Source of the DNA: Hyaloperonospora brassicae
Taxonomy: Eukaryota > Oomycota > Peronosporomycetes > Peronosporales > Peronosporaceae
DNA: 64,000 nucleotides
Direction: 5' to 3'
Assembly (NCBI GenBank): GCA_947650285.1
Contig: CANTFL010000183.1
Location: forward strand, 1 to 64,000
The notes beneath the pieces are model-generated. The model saw nothing but the letters and a program-made list of their open reading frames with translations. It ran no database searches and was not told the origin of the DNA. Each line of letters begins with the position of its first letter. Positions within the stretch are counted from its first letter, which is position 1. Both the position numbers and the translations under genes were made by a program. Positions 46,536 through 59,161 of the stretch are shown here, piece by piece.

Positions 46536-49500
46536 CGCCCACCACCGCAGCAGCACTGACGTCACGTTCGACTCAACTTTTTTAAACCGCAGGCGCTCCA
46601 GTGTCCAGTGGCGTTCCTCGACGAATGGAAAACTGAGCCACGAGGCACTGCGCGGTGGAAACGACTCTCGAGATGGTATCCTGCGGCGCAGAAGCAGGTG
46701 CAGCCACTTGCGTCGCGGTACCAACTGCCAGACTTGATCGGCGTTTCGAACCCCACGTGTCGCGCGTGATGGCCCCCGGCGTCGGTTCTGACAGCGACTG
46801 CGATGGGCCGTCCAGCCAGCCGTCCGTCCGGCTCTTCCACGCGGGACACGTCTTTACGGCGCGACCTCTTTGTGGGCTTCTGTGCAGTGACTGACCTGTC
46901 CCTGCGTCGCGGGTGGAGGCGGTCCACCCACCCTCAAGTCTGTCCGCACGGGACGCGTCCGTACTGACCTCAAGTACGTTACCGCACGTTAAAGCGCGCG
47001 ACCAGGTCAAGGCTTGTCTGTCCTGTTGCGACACGCGTAGCGCGTGCTGTGAACGATGACGCGAGGGACGTGTTTGACAGGAACAGTGCGTGGCAAGCGC
47101 TGTTGCTATTGGGCGTCCCCGGTCCTGTGATTGAAGAGAGGTCAAGAGGAGGGAAGGCAGCGATGGATGGATGGATGGAGGTGGGTGGATGGCTGCACCA
47201 CAGATGGGTGGAACGTGACCGCGACGTGGCGACTCGGACGAAATCATGGGAGGCGTTCGCACGGAAACTGACAAGGTCTTGATCCGCGCGCATGGGAAGC
47301 AGACGAGGTCGACGAGGAGAGGGCAGTAACGCTGGGACTGATGGGTGGAGGGAAAAAGGATCGAGCAGAGCTGAGTCGGGGCGGCTACGTGCAGACAGAC
47401 GGACGAGATGCCCCAATGGGCGAAGACCTTTCATTCGCTACTACGGAAGACAGCAAACAAGTTGTCGCCATGATTGTTGAGCCCGGTCACACATGCGAAA
47501 GCGCTCAAAGTGTTACGGAGCAACGCTCAAGTGGCGATGGAACGTGTCGCCGATTGTCGTCAGCACAATGCAGTTGGGTACATCGAGGACCATGGAGATC
47601 GCTGTGGATAAAGAGGCGACTGCACGATCCCCCTAAAGTTTCCGCACGGCAGCCAGCAGCGCACTCACCGTGCACGTTCGCGCAAGCCATCGTCCAGAAG
47701 AATGTATGCTGGCCACCCGGGGAGGGGAATGATCATGTCGTGGGGTGTGACGGTGGCGCCTCCTCGATCAATGGTGCCTCGATAACGTAACAAAAAGGCA
47801 AGGCCACCGATCGACACGACATGCGAGCCTTTGTACCGACTTGCAGACGGATGTGCAAAGCACTAGCGATAACGACGTCGTCGACTAGGCGGTGTGCACA
47901 GAGCCCCCGCGCTTGAGCCACCTCCTCCTCTTAGAGCGAGGCCACTATAAATGAAGAGGGCATCCAGCATCAAGTACGTTGTCTTCGGCTAATTGACGAG
48001 TCTGCACCTTCATGTACCGCCTTCTCTACTCTCACGTGTTACATCGTAGACTTGGGAGCTAAGAACGCAGCGGCTAAAGGTTGTTTGTCAGAGGCAAGCA
48101 AATGCTTTTCCAAGACACAAGAGGGCATGCTGTGGTCAACGATAGCGCTTTTCGACGGTCTGAGACACGGTAGATATGCTGCGATGCAACGTAGCAGCAC
48201 TCATGGATCACTTACTACTCATCTATCGACAAGCAACAGAGCAGCACTAACCAGGCATCAATATTGACATGCATACCGCCTCTGTATTTGTTGTGTTTGA
48301 CAAGCACCAAGCACGTAACTAAGGGCCACCCTCTTCGCTCGGCGGCATAAGCAGCTCCCTCTCTTTCTTCTTTCGTACCAAGCACATTCATGTCGTCAGT
48401 TTCGTGTTGTAGCACACTCATGTCGTCAGTTTCGTGTCGTAGCACCGACATGGTCAACCGTCATCATTCGTTTCTCTTGTCCGTGTCTTCAGCACAGCAG
48501 CAACAAACAACAAGTTACGTCATCGCATAACGGCCCCAGCAACACTGTGGCTGTTACATGTTAATCCGACATCCCATTTCGCAGTCAGCCAACCTTAACA
48601 ACCCGAGAGGAGTTCGCGGATGTCCATGTCGTGATTCAGTTGTCCGACCTCATTCCTTCTGATCAAACATGGTGAACTCCAAAGCGCACGACATCATCGT
48701 CGGTCAAGATTCCCGTATAATAACGTGCGCCGTTGCAGCACAACAGAACACGTTTTGAACACACCATCGTCGTCGTTACTGATGTCTGATTAGAATAAGT
48801 GACGATATGAACCACCAGTCAAGGGTGAGTTGGGGTGCAATGTGCGTGGCGAATGTGAAGGTGAAGGTTCCATAGAGCTCTATGTGCAGCCCGGTGACTT
48901 TCCTCGAGTACATCGGGTAGGCAGCCGGCATCGCGCAGGAAGCTTATCTCTCTATCTCGATTGTGTCCCCCAATGGATGTCATATTCCAATGGCTACCGT
49001 TTTTCATGCTTTATTCCACCCGTAGGATCCTCATTCGTGTGTACCTCCGCCTCCTCGATCTCCTCGAACCATCTTGGTTCCTTTCCATCTCAATGAGTGA
49101 CCGACAGACTAGACATGTCGCTAACATACTGCCTTGTTATCGTCATTGGCAATGCCGTGGCCAAGATCTAGCTGGCAATAGTGTCGTAACGATGCCAGCG
49201 TCCGAATCTGAATCGTGGCCGTCGCATATTATGAACGAAGGTGCTTCTTGACACGGGCAAGCTTCGGGTCATCGGTGGTACCCGACGGCGCACTGTGATG
49301 CCGCATTGGACACCATCAAACATCTACATAACGACGGCTTCTATGGTCCATCAGCTGATTGAAGAAGAGTACGCGGGCATCTCACGCCGTTGGCCGCGAG
49401 CCAACTCGATGCAGGAAGCAGCATATAAAGTAGTGAAGCAGGAGTCTCTCCCGATCAGCAGAAATCTTGAGGTTAGTTCGATTCCTATCTCGTGACAAGT

Positions 49501-51605
49501 AATTTGACATGTCCGGAAGAAGATGCTCTTTTTTATTTTTGCAACGGACCGAATGCGGACCAAAATGCATATACTGATTTACTTCTGTCTAACTGCATTG
49601 CTGCTAAGTATCCACGAACGTGTACCCTCCGCGCGACGATGCATATCCCCATCGGCTGTACCCAGAACCCTATCCGAGACAGCAGCACTCTTGTTGACTG
49701 CGCTCGAGATGATGCACTAATCATTCCGATCACGCAGTTATCAGACCTTGCGGGTTGTGCAAATCACAAGCGTACATGGGCACTTGTGCCGGAAAAAGTG
49801 CTCTGCAGAAGATGCTGCTCTCGCACCCTCTCTGAAGTGCGCGTGCGTGCGCTCGCACAGTAAAGACAACGGCCGAGCAGTGTGGGCGATTAGCACGAGC
49901 CAAAGCAGCTGACAGAACGGGCGCAGCGCACGAGACGATATCTTGAAGCGGCTCACATTGACACGTTCGATCGCGTCAGAGTCTCTCGTCACGACTGACA
50001 TTGGCTTTGGGTAGTGTTAGAAGGCGCCGGCGCAGCCACTATGGAGCCCGACGAGCTGCGGATGCGATCGCTCTCGCAGAGTCAGTGGACGCCGCGGCAA
50101 CGCGTGTGACCGATTGTTGTCATGGCAGCACACAGACACCACCGCAGCAATTAGACGGACAGAATCTTCCCGTCGCTCGCGCTGTTGTTTGGGTTCTGAC
50201 TCAGACCAGACCGCTTCTCGCTGTCCGGTGCAGACTTTGCCTGCAGCACGTCGGGTGCTGGTCCCCGTGTCCATCGATGCCGACAACACACGCGGCGTCG
50301 GTTGGAGCAGTTGCTGCCTATATGGCAGTCTCAGCACACGCTGGTGCAACGACAGCTCGTTCTTCCCGTCTTCTCGGGTACTGTCACGGCACGTAGCGCA
50401 CTGGTAGAGCTGTCGTGTCCACGTTGCTCAACCCGCCACGTGCAGTACGGGCTGACGGACTTTACTCGCACGCGACGACAGTTAAATGCTCGACAGGCGC
50501 AACGACTGTCTCCCACAGCTCTGGAGCCCTTACGGGTAGCCCTCTCCAGCGCAAAAGATCGTGCGAGCTCATTTCCCGCGAGACGACGCTCGTCGTCTGT
50601 CCCTCTCGACTTGCTCACCTCTGGCACAACCCCTCGCATGCTCAAAAGCCGGACAATGTCGAGGCAATAATACATATCCCACAGCGCCATGCACGACAAC
50701 GTGGACCACTTGCTCTGTGCGTGTAAGCGGAGACCGCGACCATTCCATGTCGTATCTCTACATGACGACGACACAGGTGCTACGACGTACTGCATCCAGA
50801 CGTCCTGCTATGAACAACAACTGGCCGTCGCGCGTGCGGTCTCTGTCTTCTGCAACAACATCAGAAGCCAACAACACATAGACGAACCAGCACACACACC
50901 CACACACACTCACACACAAACACTCTCTCTCTCTCTCTTTCGGAGAATCCAGCAGCGCATGTAACGCATGTGCTCAAAAAGGCCCACCGGATCATGCGCT
51001 GCAGCACGCGGAGCGTAATCAACTTCCCGTCTATGCATAACTCGACGCAAGCAGAGCTGGCGGAGCGCACGAGGCGCGAACAGATCACGTCGAACCCACT
51101 GCGTCGCAGCCCCTCGAACCCATACCGACGGAACTCGCTACGCACAGCCCATACAAAAACGCGCACCCATCGGAATCAAACTGCCGCCCCCCCCCACCGC
51201 CACCACACACCCCGTCCAGCGCGCCAGCCATTCGCCATTGTCGGTACAAAGCCACACACGTACACACCCAACTCGATCGACCGAGAAAAGGGATCGATTG
51301 AAACGAAATCCTCCAACCGGTCGCAAGAGTCGGCGCATTCGAAAAGGTCTCTCGCTCTCGACATCTAATCCGCTAACACTCAATCAGTTCCATCGACCGC
51401 AAATACACAGACCGACCGACCGACCGACCGACACGGACCGACACTGACCGACACTGACACTGACAGAGAGACAGACAGAGAGAGAGAGAGAGAAAACGGT
51501 TCACACAAACGCGAGCGACCGCAGCGAGAACGCCGTCGCCCGTCCGCCGTCTTCTTCCGCCTCCGCCTCCTCCGTCGCCGCTCGTGACCCACTGCGGCCA
51601 AAACA
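46536..51605. other. Five-kilobase intergenic region between MFS and flippase genes
   Basis: No gene is supported, although many overlapping frames of 60-230 codons are open, a result of higher GC rather than coding signal. A 30-bp tandem repeat lies at 48,380-48,451. Simple-sequence tracts (CA/CT at about 50,891-50,940; CCGA/GA at about 51,407-51,495) mark the flippase 5' flank. It probably holds the promoter and leader of both divergent neighbours. Confidence 0.4.
48380..48451. repeat. 30-bp tandem repeat, about 2.4 copies
   Basis: Units at 48,380-48,409 and 48,410-48,439 share cattcatgtcgtcagtttcg or cactcatgtcgtcagtttcg. A partial third unit follows. No coding meaning is evident. Confidence 0.75.
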
Positions 51606-54600
51606 ATGGACGCCGCCGTCGCGCCCTCCGACGTGTACCACGCGCTCGAGCCGTCCACGGGCCACACGGCGTCGGGGGCCGCCGCCGCCCACGGCGACCG
51701 CCCGACGCTCGCGACGCGGGACAGCTCCGGCCGCGCGTCGGCCATTGCCGCCGCCGCCACGTCGCCGTACGAACCCGCGAGCGACTACCGCGTCGTCCCC
51801 CTCCCCCGTACGTACCCCCACGAGACGCCGTCGTCTCCGTCTCGTCCTCTCCCGGCGTTCTGCTCGAACGTCGTGATCACGTCCAAGTACACGACGTGGA
51901 ACTTCCTCCCCGTCTTCCTCCTCGAGAGCTTCCGCAAGTTGGCCAACGCCTACTTCCTCCTCGTCTCCGTCCTCCAGTGCATCCGCAGCATCAGCAACAC
52001 GGCCGGTGTGCCCACGACGCTGCCCGTGCTCGTGCTCATCCTCGCGGTCGACGCCGTGCTCGCGATCATTGAAGACCGGCGACGCCACGTGGCCGACGGA
52101 CACGCGAACTCGGCCCAGTGCCACGTGCTGAAGAGCGCCTTCACGGGCGCAGCAGACGCGTTGCAGAGCAACGCGACCGCTCTGACCACCGGTGCCGAAG
52201 CCGAAGAGGACGTTACCGACGACGAGGCCGTGATCCAGTGGGCAGCGCTCACAGTGGGGTCGGTCGTCAAGCTCTACAACCGCGAGATGGCTCCTGCGGA
52301 CCTCTTGATTTTGGCCGTCGCCGAGCCAAAGCCACAGGCGCCCGCTGGGATTTGCTACGTCGAGACAAAGAGTCTCGACGGCGAGACGAACCTCAAGCTG
52401 CGGCACGCGTGCGACGCGACAATGCACGTGCAGACCGCTGCGCAGGTCGCGGCGCTCGCGGGACAGCTGCGGTGCGAGAACCCGAACAAAGCTATTGGCC
52501 GCTTTGACGGCACGTTGCTCGTGACCGACGGCAGCGCAGGCGCGTCGGACGGGCAGCCGCAGCCGATTGCCATGAAGAACGTGCTGCTGCGGGGCTGTCA
52601 GCTGCGCAACACGGACTGGATCTACGGCCTCGTTGTGAACACGGGGCCCGACACGAAGATCATGCAGAGCGCAACGGCGGCACGGGCCAAGTGGAGCTCG
52701 ATCAATGAGACTGTGAACAAGATGATCATCTGGCTGTTCCTGCTGCTGTGTCTGTTTTGCGCGCTTTCGGCGACGCTGCAAGTGGTGTGGCTCGACAGTC
52801 ACATTGATGCCAGTTGGTACTTGAGCTGGGCGCCTGCGCTCGCGAGCCAGTGGTTTGTCGGGTTTGGCTACTACTTTCTGCTCATGTATCAAATGATTCC
52901 GGTCTCGCTGTACGTGACTATCTCGGTGGTCATGTTTATCCAGGCGATCTTTATGACGTGGGACGTCGACATGTACTACGAGCCAACAGATGCGCGCATG
53001 CTCGTGCGCTCGATGGGACTGAACGAAGAGCTGGGGCAGATTTCGTACGTGTTTAGCGACAAGACGGGCACGCTGACGTGCAACGTCATGGAGTTCCGCA
53101 AATGCTCGATCAACGGCGTGTTGTACGGGACCGGCACGACAGAGATTGGGCGTGCAGCACTGCGTCGAAAGGGCGTTGCGATACCCACAGACACGGAATC
53201 GGTTTCGTCACTGCATCGTGCCACTGTCCCGTACGTCAATTTCGAAGACGCGCGGTTGTTTAGCGCACTGGAGCGGCCGATGACGGACGACTCGCCGAAC
53301 CGTGAAGCTGAGTTTTTCTTGCACTTGAGCCTGTGTCAAACGGTCATTCCGGAGACTGTTGAAGATAGCGGTGAAGTGCGCTTTTCGGCCTCGTCACCTG
53401 ACGAACAGGCGCTCGTTTCAGGCGCCAAGTTTTTTGGGTTTAGTTTCGAGTCGCGCGGTTTGGGCGTCGCTCGTGTGCGCGTGAAACGTCCGGACCTGAT
53501 TCGTCGCTACGCCAATGGCTACCTCGGTCCGAACGCTTTGCTGGAGTTCAAGATCTTGGACGTCTTGGAGTTTACGAGTGATCGCAAGCGGATGTCAGTT
53601 GTGGTGCAATATCCCAATGGAGAGTACTGGGTGCTCACGAAGGGAGCTGACAACGTGATTTTTCCCATGCTGGCTAAGAACAAGAGTAACCCTGGATTAT
53701 TGAAGGAGACGAAGCGTCACTTGGAGACTTTTGGCGATGATGGGTTGCGTACGCTTACGATTGCGCAGCGACGTGTGGGCGAGAAGGAGTATTTGAACTG
53801 GAGTGCACGTTTTAAGAAGGCGAACTCTTCGCTAGAAGAAATTGACAAGCGCAAGAATGGCCAGCCGAACGAAATTGACAAGCTAATGATAGAGATTGAG
53901 CGTGATCTGGAAATGCTTGGTGCAACAGCGATTGAAGACAAGCTGCAAAACAATGTGCCTCGATGCATTGCTAATCTCATGCGCGCGGGTATGCGAGTGT
54001 GGATGCTTACGGGAGACAAGCAGGAGACTGCCATCAACATTTCGTACGCGTGTCAGCTCATGGACAGCGACATGGAGCAGTACGTGCTCAACTGTGATCT
54101 GTATCCTACGAAGGACGCGATTCTTGCACGATTGCTGAGTGCAAGCGCCGAGGTCCGTCAAGGCACCGGTCGCCATGCTGTGGTTATCGACGGTGAGTGC
54201 TTGGAGATGGCTCTGGCAGACGATCAGTGTCAGCAAGAGTTTTTGTCGCTGGCCATGGCCTGCGAGGCTGTGGTGTGCTGTCGTGTGTCACCCAGTCAGA
54301 AAGCTGAGGTGGTGTCACTAGTGCGTGCTACGAACAGAAAGGTGCGAACGCTGGCGATCGGTGACGGTGCGAACGACGTAGCTATGATTCAGCGCGCGCA
54401 TGTTGGCGTTGGTATCTCGGGCCAAGAGGGTATGCAGGCTGTGAACTCAAGTGACTATGCGATCGGGCAGTTTTACTTCTTAGAGAAGCTGCTTTTGCAC
54501 CATGGCCGCCTGAATTACAAGCGTATGGCTATTTTGGTTGGGTACATGTTCTACAAGAACATCGTGATGGTACTAGTGCAGTACTTTTACATGTTCTTCA

Positions 54601-55689
54601 CGGGTTCCTCTGGCCAGAAGTTCTACGGCGAGCTGGGGTTCCAGCTTTACAACGTCAGCTACACTTCCATTCCGATCATTGTGCTGGGTGTCTTTGACTA
54701 CGACGTGCCTTTCGAAGTGAGTCGATTCTTTCCTGAGCTGTACCTGGTTGGACCGCGCATGGAGCTTTTTAACAACTACACGTTCTTCAAGTGGATTTGC
54801 AGTGCTGTCTATGAAGCGGCTGTCATCTTTGTGTTCGTGGCTTACGCCTTCAACGAGAATTTATCTAATGTGGGCAGCGCGCCTATGGTTCAGTATGGAC
54901 TGCTCGCGTTTACGATGGTGGTTTTGGTGGCCAACATCAAGTTGTTAATGGTGCAGATGTCTTGGAGCCCTTACGCTGTGTCGTTGTGGCTGTCGGGTAT
55001 AATCGCGTACATCCCCCTCACCCCTCTCGTTTCGAGCTACTGGGTTGCCATGTTTCCGACGGAGTTCGGCAGCTTCCAAAATACACTAGGCCAAGAGACG
55101 TACTGGCTGGTAATCCCAGTCTGTCTAGTCGTTGCGCTCCTTCGTCATTTCACTTGGACAGCCGTCTGCCGCCGATTCTATCCGCTTCCGTGGCAGATTG
55201 TCCAAGAGCAGTATGTCTTGCACAAGGACAAGTACTCGACGCAAAATCGGCCAATGCCTTACATTGACGTCGAAGTAGGCGGCACATCGCACAACGGCGA
55301 AGGCGCTTTTACCGATACATCGTCTCCTGGTCGCGACACGGTACGTACAGCTTGTGCAGCGTTTGGTGCAGTGATCCGATCTCTGACATTGTCTACTGTT
55401 GTTTTTCATGCAGCGACCGCACGAGTATGCACATGCATTGGGTCGGTTCGATCGCAAACCGCGCGGGTCTGGTAGTGGGTTCGCGTTCAGCCATGACCCG
55501 CAGACTTCTTTGGCCGAGTCGTACATCTCAACGCACGATGTGCGTCAATCGTCGTCCGCAATGGAGGATGCTGAGCACCGCAGCAGCAGGTCTCGAGAAG
55601 ACTCGCGAAGCTCTGACTACGAGTCCTCGCGCTCGGGTGCTGTCGGGGATTCTACGAGAGCAACACGATCTTCGGGGTTGTTCGGTTAG
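51606..55689 (+). CDS. P4-type phospholipid flippase (ATPase), one 3' intron
   Basis: Joining 51,606-55,340 to 55,414-55,689 gives 1,336 residues. The N-terminal region has the P4 signature N-V-V-I-T-S-K-Y-T-T-W-N-F-L-P. The actuator loop D-G-E-T is at 258-261, phosphorylation motif DKTGTLT at 485-491, nucleotide-binding KGAD at 679-682 and hinge GDGANDV at 919-925. About ten hydrophobic segments follow the P-type plan. The family moves aminophospholipids to the cytosolic leaflet of plasma, Golgi or endosomal membranes, usually with a CDC50 partner. The intron (55,341-55,413, GTACGT...CAG, 73 bp, phase 0) is inferred: unspliced, the frame ends in a Cys-rich nonsense tail at 55,475; spliced, it continues into a Ser-rich tail ending SSGLFG. 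The start ATG at 51,606 has context aacaATGg. Confidence 0.92.
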
Positions 55690-56407
55690 CTGCTGCTACC
55701 TGATCCAGTTGCACGGCCATCGCCCGCACGCATGCTCACCATACAGTGGAGCACTACGACGCCACGTCGACGCCTGGACAAGAGGGTCCGTTTCCAGGTA
55801 CCGACGTCTGAGATCACTAGACTTCGTTTGTGCTTGTCTAGCTAGCTGTGAGATTGGGATCGTTGATGCCGCGGACGAGGCAGGATGTACGTGCGCAGCA
55901 AGGAGTTGGCTGTTGTTCGTGGCAGCTGTCGACTCGTGCACGGCGCTTAATATCTATAAACACCGAAACTCATTTGATAATGCTTTGGTCTTCCAGTGAG
56001 CTGTTTCGTCACGGCAGGAGCTACAGGGCGTGCGTCGCGCAGTTGCAGTATTGCGTAACGGTTGCGAATGGCGTGTGGGGTGTGCTTGTGTTGCATGACA
56101 ATTGATGACCATCGACGTTCCAGTTCGGCACCTCTTCCGAGCAAAGCAGGACTCAGATGCTGGTGCTGGTAGCTGTTGCCAAGTCAGCGTACTTTTGCGT
56201 CTCGATGCGAACACATACAGGACGGACAACGACGGCGTGCGTCCAAAGCCAAGACAAAATGACTGCACGTTAACGAACTGCCATGCACCCGCCAATGACG
56301 TCGAGTCCACTTGCTCGTCAACGATGACGTCGGGTCTCCAGCAGTGCAGGCTTTCTACCAGGAAAAAGTATCTCGCTCATCACGCGTCCGTCGTCGTGGG
56401 TATCACC
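55690..56407. other. 3'-to-3' intergenic region
   Basis: Shared downstream region of two convergent genes. Only short frames; no element recognised. Confidence 0.4.
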
Positions 56408-59017
56408 TCAAGGATGCTGGTCCTGCTCGGACAACTTCTTTGCCAGCGCCACGTAGTCCACCTCTTTTCTCACGCGCTTACTCCTCGAGCATGACAGAGG
56501 CACCGCAGCCGCGTCTTTGCTGCGCTTCTTCGTGCGCGGCACCATCACAGTCGAGCCTGAACCTGCTGGAGTCAAGTAATTGGCCAGCAACGCCTGCTCG
56601 TGGGCAGCCTCTTTCGCAATCTCGTCCTCGTCCCACCGCTCCTGCGCAGGATTGATGAGCGCCCGGGCGTGGGCCGCAACACTGCGTGCAAAAGGCGAGA
56701 CCATGCGACCGTGAAAGTTGTAGCCTCCCTCCAGAACCGAGATCAGTCTGCCCTCGCAGCACGTGTTGGCCACCTGCTTGACGTGACCCACGAGCCACTC
56801 GTAGTCTTGCTCCAGCAGCGAGACGTATCCCCAGTTCACAAGCTCCTTCCTGTGCGCATCAAAACCTGCCGATAGGAAAATAAGGTCCGGACTAAACTCC
56901 AGCAACTTGGGCAAAATGCGGTCGCGGAATGCGCTCCGCCACAGAAGACGAGAAGCTGATACACCTTCCTGGCAAAACGGCATACCTTCGTCCCAGATGA
57001 CAGGACTCTCTTTCACGTCCGAAACGCCCGATCCAGGGTAAAACCAGCCCTGCGTCTCCCCTTTTGCCAACTCTTCCTTGTTCTCAGGGTCCTTGCGTCC
57101 GTATCCGTGCACCGAACAAAAGAATACATTCTCCGCGTCATCCTCACTGCGCCACGGCTTGTACTGGTGCACAACCTGCTTGCCAACGCCGTATGGCGTC
57201 TCGAACGTCAGCTCTTGAGTAGACGGCACGAGCTGCCGCACGATCTCTTCCGTACCATTACCGTGGTGCACGTCAAAGTCCAGAATAGCTACTTTGTTGA
57301 TTCCGCGGTGTTTCAGATGTGCACGCGCATACGCAGCGCCGACAGCCACGTTGTTGAAAAGACAAAACCCGAGACTTCCTTCCGGATCGTTCTCGCACAC
57401 AACCTTACCCACCGGTCCAGCATGATGTCCAGGAGGCCGTACAATGCAGAACGCATTCCTACATTTGCCTGCTACCACCTCGTCCACTGCCTTGCACACT
57501 GCGCCAGCAGCACGGGCGGCTGCGTCAAAGGAACGAGCCGTCAAAGCTGTATCCATATCCAAGGCACACGTCGCAGAACTCTCCTCCGTATCGTCGGCAC
57601 GTTTGCCAGACGATACTGGATCAGACTGGTCCAGAAACTCATTGCAACTTGCGTTGTCGTCGTTGCTTGTGACAACACGGGCTTTGCTACCAACTGGCGC
57701 AGCGAGGGAAGCACATTTCTGGCGCAGGCGGTCGACGTAGTGGTATTCATGCACCCGCAAAATGTCAGCAATATCAGCGCGTTCAATCTCGTGGTTCCAC
57801 TTGACATTCGAGCGTTGAAATTCACGCGACCGCAGGATGCCAAACACTGGGTCGACCAGCGTATCGATCCGCTCGGGGTTTTCGGGTGGAAGGTCGGGTT
57901 CTCCGCGACGATGGTATGCCATGGGCAAATGCCGCCAGACCTCGGGGTGAAAATAAAATCGCGTCCCAGCTCCCTCCACATCGTCTCCTTCGTCACGTGC
58001 TGACGTTTCAGCGCCCAGCGTTCCTGCTTCAGCCGCCAGCAGGTGCACCTCCAGTGCACCAAACGCACACCTGCGCGCCACCTGCGCTGCCGTGCAGCCA
58101 TGCATGTCCTTGCGCGTGAAATCCACTGCCTTTTTGCGACAAGCAGTGCGCAGAATCTCGACACCATCGACAAAGTTAGCGCGCGCGGCAACATGCGCCG
58201 GCGTCTCGTGCCGCAACGTGACTGCGTTCACGTCCACGTTGTAGTCCTCGACCAGCTTCTTTGCAGTAGCTGCTGCGCCAAACTTCATTGCTTCGTGTAG
58301 CGGGCGGAAGCCCAATTTGTTGCCTTTTTCCAGCCACGTCTCGACCGCGAGCGGCGTGTCGGCCACCCCCTTCTCGTATCTGCTCCTCGTCCCGCCTTCT
58401 CCAGCTCGCAATGCTTCCCCCAGCTCGCTCTTCTCAGCAACAACACCAGCAACAACACCAGCAACACCAGCAACACCAGCAGTAGCAGCAACAACGTGCC
58501 GTCGATAGAACGCAACCAGCACGTCGAGACACGCCGCGAGGTCGTAGCGGGCACAGAGATGGAAGACGGAACAGCCCTCGTCGTCGCGGGCCGTCAGCTT
58601 GGCCGCCAGCACCGCCTGCACGTCGTCGCTGTAGCCACTCCACACGTCCATTGCGTCTGTATTTTGTACCGTATTCGCGCCACAGAGTTCCGCCACAATG
58701 GCGCAGCTAAACGGCGCGTTGAGTGCCCCCACGCGCAGCACGAGATGCAGAAACGGCGTGCGCAGGTCGCCGCTGGTGAGACAGAGCATTGCGCCCGTGA
58801 GTGCGCTCGAGTAGCGCAGCAGATGCAGCGCGCAGTCCAACTGCTGGTGGACAATGGCCACGTGGAGCGGTAAAAAACCCATGTCGTCTCGTTCGAGCAC
58901 ACGCGCTTCGCTGGCGGCGACGTCGACGCGCGACGCGGGCGCGAGCGGCAGCAGCCGACGGAGACAGTCGATGTGCCCGTGTTCGGCGGCGTTGTGGAGC
59001 GCGTACGCGTCGTACGC

Positions 59018-59048
<31 letters not shown>

Positions 59049-59161
59049 TGGCCGTCGAGCGCCGACAGAGCGGCAGCGGCGGTGGGCTCGGGCATGTTCG
59101 GACGCTCGAGTGGGTTTTGGGTGGAATTGTGGGTGGGTAAATGGGTGGATGGGTTGACCAT
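56408..59161 (-). CDS. Ankyrin-repeat class II histone deacetylase
   Basis: A 917-residue frame from ATG at 59,161; the ATG at 59,095 (MPEPTAAA) is an alternative start giving 895. The N-terminal half carries about seven ankyrin repeats (YALHNAAEHGHIDCLRRLL, FLPLHVAIVHQQLDCALHLL, RPLHEAMKFGAAATAKKL and others). The C-terminal half is a class II-type deacetylase. Catalytic features are intact: R-P-P-G-H-H-A-G (575-582, paired His), D-F-D-V-H-H-G-N-G (628-636, zinc ligands), S-A-G-F-D-A-H (764-770, zinc ligand Asp) and E-G-G-Y (811-814, Tyr). It ends with a basic K-K-R-S-K and RSKRVRKE tail, a possible nuclear signal. The ankyrin array probably selects partners and the enzyme removes acetyl groups from lysines; both roles are inferred from families. 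The gene converges with the flippase and diverges from the HSF gene. Confidence 0.92.

Noticed and set aside
45495..46559. 354-codon plus frame opposite the MFS gene
   Set aside because: Antisense shadow of a GC-rich coding region; composition is charged and motif-free, whereas the minus frame has clear transporter motifs.
46582..47274. 230-codon minus frame upstream of the MFS gene
   Set aside because: Ser/Pro/Arg low-complexity sequence with no domain; likely promoter/leader sequence with few stops because of GC content.
49441..49500. Sequence resembling a tRNA B box (ttcgattcc)
   Set aside because: No matching A box or cloverleaf stems upstream.
51501..52892. 463-codon minus frame opposite the flippase start
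   Set aside because: His/Arg-rich antisense shadow of the P4-ATPase coding sequence.
57107..58003. 298-codon plus frame opposite the HDAC
   Set aside because: Shadow of the deacetylase frame, whose catalytic motifs are intact on the minus strand.
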